A DNA stretch of 64,000 nt from Stenopsyche tienmushanensis (lineage: Eukaryota; Arthropoda; Insecta; Trichoptera; Stenopsychidae). The notes under the pieces are model-generated. The model was not told the origin of the DNA. It searched no databases and saw only the letters and a program-made list of their open reading frames with translations. Below, piece after piece: positions 23,756 to 35,844 of this stretch. The stretch lies in contig WACJ01000103.1 of NCBI GenBank assembly GCA_008973525.1, positions 806,001 through 870,000 of the forward strand. The letters run 5' to 3'. A program made the position numbers and the translations under genes. The stretch's first letter is position 1, and each line of letters begins with the position of its first letter.

Positions 23756-23893
23756 AAGCGTTGCGCAACAGATAATGCTACTTCTCACTTACTTCCTTCA
23801 GCAACGGGATCAAGAAGCTTTTTTTTAACGAAGATGTAGAAAAATAAGATACTCCATTCCTATTTTAATATATCATTAATAAATTTATACAGA
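23756..23893 (-). mobile_element. mariner-2 5' region, inverted
   Basis: Read on the minus strand, this is the mariner-2 leader and first codons, ending TCTGTTGCGCAACGCTTAAT. It faces the plus-strand 5' region that ends at 23755, forming a head-to-head structure. Similar minus-strand copies lie at 27533-27730 and 32405-32575. Confidence 0.75.
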
Positions 23894-23894
23894 A

Positions 23895-24045
23895 AAATCG
23901 TTTGCAGTGGGTTCGCATACACCATAAAGGCTACGCGCATGCGCTGTACAGCTTCTACTGTCTATGTGTGTTTATACATAGCATAAAGCAACCACTACAC
24001 CATTAACAAGCCTATTTTATTATATATTACACAACACATGTTTTA
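23895..24045 (+). repeat. Dispersed repeat R2, copy 2
   Basis: It shares CATAGCATAAAGCAACCACT and TTTTATTATATATTACACAA with 12983-13045. The middle is diverged. Confidence 0.65.
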
Positions 24046-25075
24046 CTTCAAATATAATTATAAAAATTCTATACTTTATTGCATGCATAAATGAGGATTT
24101 GTTACATAGTTCAATAAAATGCAAATTTATCGTATTCGAATTCATGTTCTTGCCCAGTTTATCCGATTTTTTAGCACGTAATCTCACAGGATTAGGCGTT
24201 GATTCATTCCATGTCCTCCGGTGATTCCGTGCGATTTGGCTGAATCCTTCAGCGGCTTCGGTGATTTTGCGATATAAAAAATATTTCCGAATGGAATTTT
24301 GCGAAGACGGTGTACATTCGGTGGCAGGAGGGTGAATGGATGGATGGATACAGGAGGCAGATAGGCGGCGGCAGACAGAATCACTTAGGAGCCAGTTGTA
24401 GTCCCACACCAGGAGGTATTGGATTCACATCCCAGCACGCGATAGCTTCTGGAACTCGCAGAACCGGCGTTCAATCTATGCCCTACTTACATACAAATCA
24501 CGATTAGGCTTTAAGAAGCCGCGCATATTCCCGAATAAACTTGCGAGGCTTCCCCGAAAGGCGTTTAAGGACACTCCCCGATACACTTCCATCATCTTTT
24601 GCGAGCGAAAATATCCCGCACATTCTTCTATTTCGTCGCACACCGCCCGCCGAAGATTGGAGCCTGCCATATTTTAAATTTTCGCACATGAACGGCTTCG
24701 AGGCCTTCGGGGCCAAGCTGCAGAGAAAATGGAATGCTTTGGGGATCCGCACTCGGGATATGATTCATGGCGATGCTGACGTTCCTTGTAATATTCAACA
24801 TTTTTGAGCAAATATTTCAACGGTTCGATTGGGTGTCAATGTTGAAAAAACGAATGAAAAATTGTTCAATAGATAGTATTCCGTATTCCGATGCGAAATA
24901 GCCGCGAATTGCATTTTTAGCCGTTCGAAGGCAGGGCTACCATGCTATGCTGTATGAAATATTTGACATAATGATTCGAATATTAGAAATACAAGCACGG
25001 GATTGTAAATAAAGTGCTATGGTGCTGTCCGCAACATGAGCGGGCATACTCATCAAAGGGTTAATCATTGTGCTA
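24046..25075. other. No gene or repeat recognised
   Basis: Opposing short frames near 24180-24800 show no domain. No repeat match was seen. Confidence 0.4.
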
Positions 25076-25290
25076 GATGAGTTTCGCGGAAAATCATAAA
25101 GATGCGTTCCATGGATTTTAAAAACCGCATAACTTTGAAACAGCTATATAAAAGATATCCAAAATCGCACAAAAAAAGGTACATTAAAATTAAAAAATAA
25201 CATTTTTGGTAACATTTAAAGGACGTCTTGCATTATTGGTAAAATTTTGAGCATGTCTGACATCCATTAAAGAAATATTAATAATTTTAA
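25076..25290 (+). repeat. Dispersed repeat R3, copy 1
   Basis: The block AAAGATGCGTTCCATGGATT followed by CGCATAACTTTGAAACAGCT is almost identical to the reverse complement of 61630-61735. The similarity extends over roughly 200 bases. The type of element is unknown; neither copy codes for protein. A shorter piece recurs at 25455-25490. Confidence 0.7.
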
Positions 25291-25565
25291 TTACAAACTA
25301 TCTATTCGATATGACTCAAAATCGCTTTCTTCTTTAGAAGAAATAATATATCCAGTGTCAATATCATTTTTTTCCAAATTTCGGTTAGTGTTGACGATTT
25401 ATTTCCTATTTTATCCAAAATATCTCGATACGCCAATAAAAAATTGCTGTAAAAAAACCGCATAACTTTGAAATCGCACAAAAATAGTCGCACAAAAAGA
25501 GGTTCGATTGTATAAACAAAACACTATAGAATGTTAGGCGCCCATACAAAATGCGTACGTGTTTA
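25291..25565. other. Unassigned AT-rich spacer
   Basis: Apart from a short R3-like piece near 25455, nothing is recognised. Confidence 0.35.
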
Positions 25566-25573
25566 GTTACAAG

Positions 25574-26340
25574 TAGGCAATCTAATCCCGGGATCCCGGA
25601 CAATTTTAGGTGCTCATGAATCCCGGGATTAGTAAACGTAATCCCGAAAAATTCGGGATTTAAATTTTTATCTAACAGAAATCGTACACCTCACCAGCAC
25701 GATGAAGGCTATTAAATCGAGACATTTTCGCCGAAATCTGAACGCTTGGAAACAGTGGCGTAACTACTATTTGTCGAAATTAGGCGACGCCTAGAGGCAG
25801 TAAATATCTAATCTATGTATACATATATACAGTACATAAATGTTTTTTAAATTGTTATATTAACCTTTCCCTACCGGTGATGTATTTACTACACCTCGAC
25901 TCTAATAATGTGAATATCGATATGAAATATAATAGATACGAAGTTCAGATTTTTTGTATTCCTCCGTAATATAATTACGAATCACATCAAAGTATTGCAG
26001 TATATAAATATTCATCTGCAGGGACGGAAATAAATAATTTGTCGGGAAATCGGGAATTTTGCGAGTTTTAGTCCGTTTCTCGGCAGAAAGGGATTTTATC
26101 AGTCACATTGATGATGTTATACGAATCTTTTTTTTAATTGTATTTTTATCTTTTCTTAAATAAATTAAATTTTTTCGCTTTAAAGTTATTTTTTTATATT
26201 AAACAAATTGACAAATTAGTAATTTTTTATCCAATTTATCAATGTAATTTTTTAATCTATTGAAAATCCCGGTCCCGGGATGGTCTAATGCAGTCTCGAA
26301 ATCCCGGGATCGAAATTTTGGCTCGGGATTGAATTCCCTA
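25574..26340 (-). mobile_element. hAT-1 element, complete copy
   Basis: The element begins TAGGCAATCTAATCCCGGG and ends with the inverted TAGGGAATTCAATCCCGAG. An exact 8-bp duplication GTTACAAG flanks it at 25566-25573 and 26341-26348. Ac-like TAGGG ends and an 8-bp duplication are the hAT signature. It is 767 bp long with no transposase frame, so it is non-autonomous. At least six other copies or fragments occur here. Confidence 0.93.
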
Positions 26341-26348
26341 GTTACAAG

Positions 26349-27530
26349 TGCAAGTGATTAACACGCGAGATGGAGCATTGATTTTACTTTTTTTACACGT
26401 TGCTTATATAAAAGACATCGCAAATGAAATGGACGCTATATGAGGGTTGTTATTTAAGGACAGTCGAGTCTTTCTCGTTGCAAGGATTCGATCTAACTTC
26501 AACTAAATTGTATAATTTGCAGATTTATATGTGTTTTTCTAAGTTTGGCAAGACGTCTGTTGCATTTTTCATCTCTGCTTCTTGCATCGTCGCCTCAAAA
26601 ATGAATACTTAAGCGCTTAAGAGCAGCATAATTCCAGATCTCTCGTCTTAACCTGTCCAGCTAAATTCGGAATTCGATCTTCCAATAAATAATCGTCTTT
26701 AGCGAGCATTTACAATAACGAACGACCGCATAAAGACGCTACGTCCTCGATAATAAAAACGCGTGGAGACCGTCTCGATTTCAAAAAACCCGCACTCGGC
26801 GCCAAATACGACCGTATAAATATTTATTAAATTCGGACCAGGTCCGCAGAGAAACGGTTCCTCGTCGTCGAAATATGCAAATTCGTAGACAAATTCAACA
26901 ATTCCCATTGAAACCCGTAGCGGTCGAACCGCGCCGAAGATCGGCCCGGGTAAAGTGGATCTATGATCCCCCGAGATTACTGTTCTAGTCGAGAAGCTAC
27001 CCCATCATTTAATAGACAGGGCTGCGAGTAGCCGCTTTATGGGTCCGAGTCGCGAGGCCAGGGCATAAAGAAGAAATAAAGAGGGTCAAATTTATGTGAA
27101 AATCAAGTGCTAGAACATATCCACCGTGTGAAAGCCGGAATATAATAAAAACGAACGAGGAAAGCTGCGATCCGTCTCCTCGGCTCGGGGAAACTTATTA
27201 CTCAACGAAAAGACGAAATAAAATCTTATTTACCCTTCCCCCATTCGATTTGAGGGATGTTTTCTGCTCATGAACAGTGTCGCATATCTATAAATATCAT
27301 TATAAATCAAATAAACCGCATACGTAGAGAGCAATCTTCGAGGATGAAGACTTAAATTCGCATATTGTTGAAATCGAATCGCGCTTGGAAAAGCAAATAT
27401 ATTCACATGCAATATGATAAGGAGCAAACAGCGGACCACTCCATCTACGATTGGCAAAATGATTAGAAGATATAATCGTAGAGTCCAGAAACAATGCTTA
27501 ACTGTAATATAGAAAGCGAATAATAACGCG
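26349..27530. other. 1.2 kb without supported gene
   Basis: Short minus-strand frames near 26699-27538 lack domains. No repeat match was seen. Confidence 0.4.
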
Positions 27531-27730
27531 TTGCGCAACAGAAGACGCTATTTCTCGCCTTTTTCCTTCAGTAATGGCATCAAACAGCTTCCTATTCGAT
27601 GGAATAAATGTATTTCTAACGAAAGGAGCTATGTAGAAAAATAAGATACTCCATATGAATTTATATATGTCACTAATAAATTTTTACAGCAAAATTCCGG
27701 GTTATATTTGAATTTCTTGTTGAAGCTTTA
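27531..27730 (-). mobile_element. mariner-2 5' fragment
   Basis: It matches the inverted leader at 23756-23893, sharing CGTTGCGCAACAG, AAAAATAAGATACTCCAT and TTTTTACAGCAAAATTCCGG. It ends near the element terminus. No coding sequence beyond the first codons is present. Confidence 0.75.
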
Positions 27731-27734
27731 AATT

Positions 27735-28556
27735 GTTATTTTTTTGTTTCGGTTCAGTTCTAAACATTTATAGCGGTTCTGTTATGGTTTTCATACTGAA
27801 AAAAATAACGGTTCCGGTTTTCGGTTCAGTTCTGGATGATTTATTTTTTTCATGTTTAATATATTTATATAGAAAGAGATAGCCTAAACAAAATACATAG
27901 TAATGACTGGACGGAAAAAAATATTATCTGAATGCGGCGCCGGTCTAATCCGACGCACCCTGTAATCCGACATCTCAATACAAGTACATTACATATGAAG
28001 GGTAAAACTTCGTCAATGTAAAAAATGAAAATGTGTGATTCTAGATCGCTTAAATCGTAATGATTTTTTTTGTAATTGGCAAGTGAGTACAGCGAAAGAC
28101 GATCCACAATTTATGATACAAAAAAGAATCGCGAGAACATTCAAAAGTTCACCTCCACCATTAATTGTGGACCAGGCAAGAGACAAACCTTCAAGCTTTG
28201 TTTATGTGGTTTCTTCAGGAATGAAACAGTTGTTTTACAAGAAGATAACGAAAAACAAGAAGTGGCAGCTAGCAAGGGATAGTTAAAACGCTTCAAAAAT
28301 CGTTTCTGATGTAACTCATAATTTTCATAATTCTTCAGATTACAAATACTTTTTTCCGGATTAAAGGGGGTCAAAAAGGGGTCGAGTGAGGTACTCTATA
28401 ATCTGACAAATTGGACAATCTAACACTGCCTTATAAAACGTTTGTCGGATTACCGCGGGTCTGCTATATTTAAATCTGTTCAATTACGATTTTCGTTCCG
28501 ATAAAAATAATGGTTTTATCGGTTATCGGTTCGGTTCTTGTTCAAAGCCCGCATAT
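27735..28556 (+). mobile_element. hAT-3-like element hosting a Tigger MITE
   Basis: The left part has CGGTTCCGGTTTTCGGTTCAG. The right part, 28484-28556, has ATCGGTTATCGGTTCGGTTC and ends CAAAGCCCG, which mirrors a CAGGGCTTYGAAC terminus. A Tigger copy sits between. The exact left end and target duplication could not be identified. Confidence 0.55.
27928..28466 (+). mobile_element. Tigger/pogo MITE, second copy
   Basis: The right terminus CGGATTACCGCGGGTCTGCT matches the perfect terminus of 23058-23566. The left terminus is decayed but CCGGTCTAATCCGACGC remains. Near 28255-28305 a CENP-B-type piece reads VAASKG, stop, LKRFKNRF. This copy keeps somewhat more of the internal sequence than the first, including an open frame of 83 codons in a hybrid frame. 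Confidence 0.85.
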
Positions 28557-30430
28557 ATAATTTCCCATATTTATCATGTAGCCATTTTGCTTTGAAAAAA
28601 CACATAAATGTGTCATAAAATGCACGAATTCGCTGAATATTAAATGTAAAATGACAATGGAAGACGATCCAAGATGACTTCAAGCGCAGATTTGGGCTGT
28701 CAAACTCAGCATTTCGATATTATACTAATGATCGATGGATAATTGGATACATTTTGAGAAGCACTGTTCTAATTCGAGGGGATGAAACTTCCCGATTAGA
28801 TCGATTAATGTATCGTTAGGACCTTAATCAGCTGTTTGTAACAAGCGCCGTCATGACGCCGGTCCATCTGCAATCACCCCCGCGCTGATTAAAACCCTGG
28901 GGGATGACTCCTGCTAATTATTTTAAAGCGCAAAAATATGAATTTATCGTTCGATCGTTTAAAATGTAGACATTGTTTGCTCTCGACGAAGAAATATTTT
29001 TACGCCCGAGGGCGAAAATGTAGACGTTCTAATCGAAATTCAACTATACGTGATGATCTGCCAACTGTAAATGGTTGCGAGATTGCGAATTAGGGTGAAC
29101 TTGAGCCAAAAAGCTAATTAGACTTTCAATTTTCTTTACATTTCCACAACGGAGGACACCCTTTTCCAATAGACTGATTAAAACGGATTTCTGGGACCAC
29201 TCACAGTTGAGCTTAATATGGTGTGAAATCCAAAAAATTTTACCGTCAAAATGCCATGGGATATTAGAATTGTGTGTGAATCGCATACGCGTCGTTGGTA
29301 TACATTGTGTTTTTAGTATCGGTTACGTTCCTAGTATTCCGATTCGACCTAGTACAATTTACTCAATCAAAGATTATTATAGGTAAGTCCAAGGGATGTA
29401 TAAATACACATCGCCTGGGTGTGAATGCGGACTTCCAAGGACGAAAAAACTACCCCCAAATGATGATTAATTAAATAAAGCACAATTTGCCGCCAGAGAA
29501 CACTTAGCGCAACTGTAACGACCACATCACAACATAGCATTTTGTTGGAGCGATTCCTCTTCGTTACAGTTTTGCAGGTCCTCCACGCAATTATCGGTTG
29601 ACGGGCACAGAGGATGAGGCGGACCGGGAGTGGCCCGTTAACCCTGCAGCTCCGACCGACCCCTTTTTACGGATGGACAATTTTAATACCCCCTCGTTTT
29701 GTCGGCGAGCGAGGGTTACCGGCATGGGTATGCCCAGAGGCTGTAATTACGCTCCCAAAACGGCAGCTGATGTATTCGAGTATGACAGTACGCCACATAG
29801 GGCATTGATTTTTTTTTTTTGCGCCCACTAAATACATCCCGTCCGTAACCGATAAGCACTCGTGGCGTTATAGTGTCGTAAAAAATATTGTGAGACGATT
29901 CCCAATATGCAAAATGGCCTGGGCGTTTTAATGCGCGAGTTCGCGGACCTAACGATGTCGTAACTCGGCAAAGTATCGCATGGAGTTTACGACCGGCGCT
30001 CGAGTGACGCGTTCGGTTGCCGGGCATGACCCTTATCATCAACTATATCATTAGCAGGAAAGATTGCTAAATCGCATCATATTTTGATGCTATTCGATCC
30101 GAGTTAGAAATATGCTCGTGGAACCTTTTTTCGCCTTGTTTCAATAAAGGCGCTCAATTTTTAAACGTAAATAAAACAAGTTGTGTGCAAGATATCTACT
30201 CAATTTATATTTTATTTAAAAGAGTATTTTATGGCAATACGTATGGAATATAATGTCGTTCAAAAAAAGAAGTATAAAGGCATTAAATTGCACAATTTCG
30301 GCGGTCAGTTCAAGTCGCCGCCTCGCGAAATAACCATGCCCTTAAATCGCTCGTGAGGAGCGTCCATCGAAGCATGTGTTGTGTGGGATCTGAGGCCGTC
30401 TTATTTAAACCACATGACGTTGATTAACTT
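28557..30430. other. 1.9 kb of apparently single-copy DNA
   Basis: Frames of up to 108 codons near 29600-30040 overlap on opposite strands and show no domain. A T run lies at 29811-29820. No repeat match was seen. Confidence 0.4.
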
Positions 30431-31118
30431 GATCAAAAGTCATTTAGTCTGGATCTGATTTTCTGCTGAGATACGGACTAAAAATCGCAAAATTCCCGAT
30501 TTCCTGACAAATTATTTATTTCCGTCGCTGCAAATGAATATTTATATACTATAATACGTTGATGTGATTCATAATTATATTATGGATGAATACAAAAATT
30601 CTGAAGCCCGTATCTATTATAATTCATATCGATATTCCCAATATTAGAGTCGAGGTGTAGTAAATACATCACCGGTAGGGAATGGTTAATATAACAATTT
30701 GAAAAACATATATGTACTGTATATATGTATACATAGATTAGACCAGGGGTGGCCAACCCGCGGTCAAATCAAAATGTAACAATTACATCAAATATGCAAA
30801 TGAAACAATAAAACTTACAGCTGCTGAAAGCCAATTCAGTAATTTACAGGTAGACAAACACAACAACTTTTTTTTTTTGAAATATGTTCATCTCCTGTTC
30901 ATGTTGAATTCGAATCGACCCCAGAATATCTCCAAATAGAACTGGTTGACCACCACCCAAAAATAAACTCAAATACCCAAACTGAGATCGATTTGCAAAA
31001 ACTAAGTGAGTGGAGAAACAAATAACGCACTAGTAAAATATTTTTTAATAATTTTATTTATATTTATGTATTTCTTATATTTAATTTTTAGTGTTATTTC
31101 TTTACAATGTACGTTGAG

Positions 31119-31197
31119 CAGGCCCGTAACAAGGGGATGGCAAAGCAGGCGCCTACCACGGGCGCAACTGGACTTGGGGCGCAAAACACAGAACCAA
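31119..31197 (+). mobile_element. hAT-5-like terminal piece, copy 1
   Basis: CAGGCCCGTAACAAGGGGAT followed by a GGCGCCTACCACGGGCGCAA block is repeated at 50934-51010. The style (CAG-GGC end, GGGGG tracts, GGGCGCAAAA) resembles known hAT ends in animals. No opposite end was identified. Confidence 0.5.
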
Positions 31198-31199
31198 TG

Positions 31200-31575
31200 A
31201 ACCAATACTGGTTGACTGACCGTTTTTATAATATATACTAAGTTATCTAATCCCTATTTTATTCGTTATCGCTCAAATATTGGGACGACCCAGCCGGCAT
31301 TAGTTCGCAATAAAATAAAGACTAAAATATCTTTGACTGTTTGTAAAATTTAAACAACGCATCTGATCAGTCTTCTTCGCACAACTTCGTTTTGTAATGA
31401 GAGTTCGTAATCACTTTGTAGGCATATTCGAATATGGCATCTGATCGCGAAGTGCACATTCATCATGTCAGTGCTCCGAAAAGTGGACCGGTTGGACACA
31501 CATACCTTATGGCCACTCCGTCCTCTTTCAGGAATTTTTGCGACATTTTCTATGATCGATACGATAAGGGATGAT
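31200..31575 (-). repeat. Segment K inside hAT-2
   Basis: The minus strand has an open frame ending LIRCVV and a stop at 31350. It contains GHKVCVSNRSTFR, FAIRCHIRICLQSDYELSLQ and NEVVRRR, aligning with 6430-6642. The hairpin at 31473-31489 has two changes. Upstream, CCGTTTTTATAATATATACT is shared with 47430 and 51070. Confidence 0.72.
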
Positions 31576-31954
31576 CCCTCAGTGGCTAATTTTTTTAAAT
31601 TGGAGGGGGGGGGGCGCAATTTAAGTTAAGAATAATAGTAAATCCAATTATAACAACTCATTATGTTTCAATTTTATTCCAAAAAAATGTCTATAGTATA
31701 TCTAAATCTAATATGGGGATATATAATTTTACATGCGGCCCGAGGAGTTATGATGCATTGCCAAAGTGGCCCGCAAGATCATTTGGGTTGATCACCCCTG
31801 GATTAGACAGTCACTGCCCCTAGGCGTCACCTAAGCTCGACAATTAGTAGTTACGCCACTGTTTCTCTTTCAATACTTCTTTTTGATAAATGCTGATGGA
31901 GATCTTGATTTTTATTACAAAAGCACGATCCAAATCCATATTAAAAGACACAAT

Positions 31955-32170
31955 GTTGTGTCCGATTTCCAGTAACTTATAAATAATATTGTTTATTTTT
32001 ACGCAAAGAAATGATCGAATATTGTGTGCTATCGACAGTGTTTATTTATTTATGTACAAGCTTCATACAGGCTGCGTCGGTCCTGATGGATAAATGGATT
32101 TGTACGACGATAAATGGCGGATAAGCAAATACAGCATCTAAGATTATTAAGATTTTAAATTAGATCACTA
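31955..32170 (+). repeat. Dispersed repeat R1, copy 5
   Basis: AATATTGTGTGCTATCGACA and AAGCTTCATACAGGCTGCGT, then ATGGATTTGTACGACGATAA, follow the R1 order. This copy shows the distal part well, and matches 39590-39830 closely. Confidence 0.75.
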
Positions 32171-32404
32171 TTCAAAGTGTTAAGGAAATAAAATCTGCGT
32201 ACTAAAAATTTGGAAGATCAATATTCATATTTTCGATCGATCTTCTCGATCCAGATTTAATCCAATTTTTTGCTTTGAACACTTAAAAAGCAATGAAAAA
32301 CCGCCACATTAAATTTCCCCATCCTTTCGGAGATCTACATCTGATAATGGATATTCAAAGCGTTAATTTTCTAAGCGTTCCCACAGAAATACTAATGATA
32401 GACG
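32171..32404. other. No gene or repeat recognised
   Basis: No supported feature. Confidence 0.35.
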
Positions 32405-32575
32405 AGCAAATATTTTTAGCACAGTGACGGGATCAAGAAGCTTCCTATCCGATGGAATAAATGTATTTCTAATGAAGGGAACTATGCAGAGAAATAAGAT
32501 ACTCCATTTGTATTTTATATATGACTAATAAATTTATACGGTAAAATTCCGGCTTATATTTGAATTCCGCTCGTG
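32405..32575 (-). mobile_element. mariner-2 5' fragment
   Basis: GACGGGATCAAGAAGCTTCC, AAATAAGATACTCCATTTGT and GTAAAATTCCGGCTTATATT match the other inverted mariner-2 leaders at 23756 and 27531. Only the leader remains. Confidence 0.72.
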
Positions 32576-33424
32576 GATTCCATAAGCAGCGGCCAAGTGT
32601 ATTTGTAGAAGACTTTTTTCGTTGTCCCTTTATTGGGATCTAATTTATCCAGGTCAGGCCGGCTAAGAAACTGGGAAGGGGGCGTAAATTCGAAAAGCAA
32701 TAAGTCACTCTAGACAGACAAATCAAAACGGTAGCTATCGCATTTCAAACGAGCCGGTCTCTTCTCCCGCACGGTGTTATTTGTAAAGTGCCGAATGAAA
32801 GCCAGTTTATCTGATGATGGCAAACGGGACAGTAAAATCGAGGCGGGCTCCCATTTTTACCTTTGCGGGAGGCTTTGTTTGCGATCGGAGGAAGCGAACC
32901 GCAAATGCGGTGAAATATCTCTTAATTTTGCAAGGTTCAAAGCCGCACAACATATACGTCCATAGCGATCAGATATATGTCGGCAAAGCGAGCGTGCGAG
33001 GATACGTGAAAAGGGACGCCCCGACCCTATGGTTATCGTGAGCTATCCCGGCCCCGGCCCCGTCCCCATGGAGACATGCCGTGTCATCCCATCCCATCCC
33101 AGTGCCGTCCAGAGATTGCATACATTTCCAGCTGTCAGAAACATGCAATAAAACTAATCAATCAGCCACCGGAAAGAAACTTTATGCAGGATCTCGAGCG
33201 GAGAAACTCCTCGTCTGCTCCCTCCCCGACCATCTGGCTACGCATAAAAATAGCATTAGCCATTCATGCTGCGGCTTCGATAACCGATTCATATTACATA
33301 ACAATTTCGATACAAGAAAAACCAAAAAAAAACATGTCCTCCGCGATAGATCAAACTTCATCCGAAGATGACCAATCAAGGCTACAAAAATTGAGTCCCA
33401 AAAAAAATCGAAGAATTTCCAAAC
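32576..33424. other. Unassigned, GC-richer
   Basis: Frames of up to 134 codons near 33076-33480 show no domain and overlap in three frames. A short imperfect CCCATCCCATCCCA run occurs at 33088. Confidence 0.4.
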
Positions 33425-33600
33425 TTTATTATTATTTATTGTATTGTATGCTATCAACAGTGTTAAGGTTCATTTATTGATATACAAGCTTGAATCACGC
33501 TGCGCAGTTCTGAGAGCGAAGTGTATTTAAATGGACGATAAGTGATAAATATACGAATATAGCATCTATGTTTAACGCATTTCAAAATCAACTCACTAAT
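33425..33600 (+). repeat. Dispersed repeat R1, copy 6
   Basis: ATCAACAGTGTTAAGGTTCA, AAGCTTGAATCACGCTGCGC and ATACGAATATAGCATCTATG are R1 blocks in order. The 5' part is missing. Confidence 0.75.
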
Positions 33601-35840
33601 AAAAGCGTTAAAGTCTCAATGATATATTTACCTGGGGATATATACATTTATGTTTACCATTATAAATTTCGCGCGTGTTTATTGCATATCCGATTGTGTG
33701 TGATTGTGTGGAATCATTGATTCGAACACGTGGGCGTCATCTGGGTGAGCCGAAGTGGGATCCCTTATTGTTGCGTTCAGAATTCAACTTCAAACTGAAC
33801 TTTTTCAAAAAAATGTGCATGTATCGGATTCGTATACCGTTAAGTAAATTCATATTTTAATTTCGCATATGAATTGAAAAATAAATAATGAAGATTATAC
33901 GGCAAGTTTATAATATAAACCGGTGATTAAATTTTACAAGTTTTCGCTGCATGTTTGCTCCGTAAGATTCCCACCAGACTCCCGACATGCATTAATTCAA
34001 CAGCCCTCGAGTCCTTAGTTATGAAAGCCGCAGCGTTGTTTGTGATAGATGGAACAAACGGCTGAACACTTCGAGCTTCAGCGCAGGCTACAACAAAGTT
34101 CCCATTCGGTAGCATGACGTCGATAGTTCTTGTAAGTCAATTGCAAAATTTGCGCTCGTCCGCATCGCAGTCATGATCTCTGCAAAGTTGGCGAAGTTGC
34201 ATGCTCAAAGAGGAGTTAAACAGTGGCGAAAACACGGCAGTCCAACTTCCACCGCCGACCAAGTCCTGGCGTCCTGGGGGACGCAAACAAAGCCCCGTGG
34301 ACGATGAGGGGGAATCACCTCGCCTGAATGACCTACATTCTCTGACGCAACCCGAGCTCTCTCCATCGAATCAAGATGACCGCCTGCAAACAAGGGTGAC
34401 CACTTGTAGTTCGAACGCAAACAATTCATATTATTTACAAAAAAAATAAAATAATAAAGCATTCCCCAAACAAAATGTATGACATCGCTGGAAGGGTCAG
34501 ATGGACATTATCAAACAGTAAGCAACAGGTAATAACGCCAGCATTCACTAGTTCACCTTTAGACACGTCTAGTAGATGCAGCCCTCGCCCAGGCTAACCG
34601 AATGAGTCCTGGGGGAATACTACAATTCGAGGGTCGGTTTCGACTTTTATTTTTTTTAACATACATCCATTTAACGAATTGTTTCATTTCAATTCCAGCC
34701 AATTAATCGATTATTTAATAAAAAAAAACCTCGCCAATATCTACGAACCGCTTTGTCATCTAAACGAGGAATTAACTTGGCGAACCATGTCAATTCCGAT
34801 GCTGGAAATAAAAACGACAACCCTTAATAAGGAGATGATTTGAAACGAGCCTTTTCAGCGTCTTCGCTTCCCAGAAAGCCGAAGAAGCGGATTTCTTTAG
34901 CGAAATCGACCATCAGAGCATTGCATAAGTTAGTAGACCAATTACGCGAGCCGTCGCATGCATCCGAGCAATAAAATCGCAGAACAACTTCAGACAGTCG
35001 ATATCGAGAGCTACGCAGGGAAAAACACGAAGAAATCAATCAAAAAGCACTCAAAGCGAGATTTTTTTCTGAAACACCTACGGGAGACGCGGGCGAAACG
35101 TACCGGTTCCAGCTGGAGCGCAAAAAGTCCGCAAATAAAAAGAAGAGGAGACAAAAAAGAGTTTAAAAAAAACGAAGCCTCGCTTTATTAATTAGCCTCG
35201 CCTGCCGTGCAAGGTCCTGGAGTACGATCCGGGAATGGAATGGAGCGGCTTCCCAGGTACGGACGATAATATTTTCCCTTATTATTATTAGTTCCGACTA
35301 AAAATGTTATCCTTAACGAGTCCATGTTTCGAGATCAAGGTTTGCTAATCGAACGCTTTGACATCTGCGACTCTACGAAGAATAGCTCTCAATCCAGCTT
35401 CGAGCGATCGGCGCAATATTGCAAAATCTAATTGAAATCTTAACAATCGCCAATTTGTTCTGCCAATTTTTGGATACCGATGTTTGTACGGTTTGACTGC
35501 ATACAACGCCGGATGAATTTTAATTAAAATCGTGCAAATTGTTGCGTAAGCCCGGGGATGGTTGTGGAATAAATCTGAGACTGCTAGAAAAATATATTTT
35601 TAAGATGGCAGTGCGGTAGATATTTATATATAGAGCATACATGGGTGAATTAATTTGAAATTAAAGCAAAAATTTCGACTTAGGAATACAAATGCATTGT
35701 GGCAATGCGAAAAATTAAGACCACGAATGCCATTCATTAGCAAAAGTGTTTAACTCTCTGATTAGTGTGTTAATTTTAAATCGAGCTAAGCACAGATGCT
35801 ATAATCGTATGTCCATTGCTTATCTTCCATAAAAATCCAT
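33601..35840. other. 2.2 kb of apparently single-copy DNA
   Basis: No repeat family of this window occurs here. Opposing frames at 34200-34460 (about 82 codons each) and 34824-35191 show no domain. It may be intron or intergenic sequence. Confidence 0.42.
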
Positions 35841-35844
35841 TTAC

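Larger units (their letters stand above)
30744..31800 (+). mobile_element. hAT-2 element, complete, nested
   Basis: The ends are CAGGGGTGGCCAACCC and, inverted, CAGGGGTGATCAACCC. GATTAGAC flanks it exactly on both sides (30736-30743, 31801-31808). Near the right end GCGGCCCGAGG and GTGGCCCGCAAGATC are typical of Charlie-type hAT elements. It is 1057 bp long and has no intact transposase. Inside lie a hAT-5-like end and a segment K. Confidence 0.93.
30440..31875 (+). mobile_element. hAT-1 copy split by hAT-2
   Basis: The left part, 30440-30743, follows hAT-1 from a piece also seen at 48955 (CATTTAGTCTGGATCTGATT) to ATACATAGATTAGAC. The right part, 31801-31875, continues with the family block CAGTCACTGCCCCTAGGCGT. 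The interruption is exactly one hAT-2 element plus its 8-bp duplication. Confidence 0.88.
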
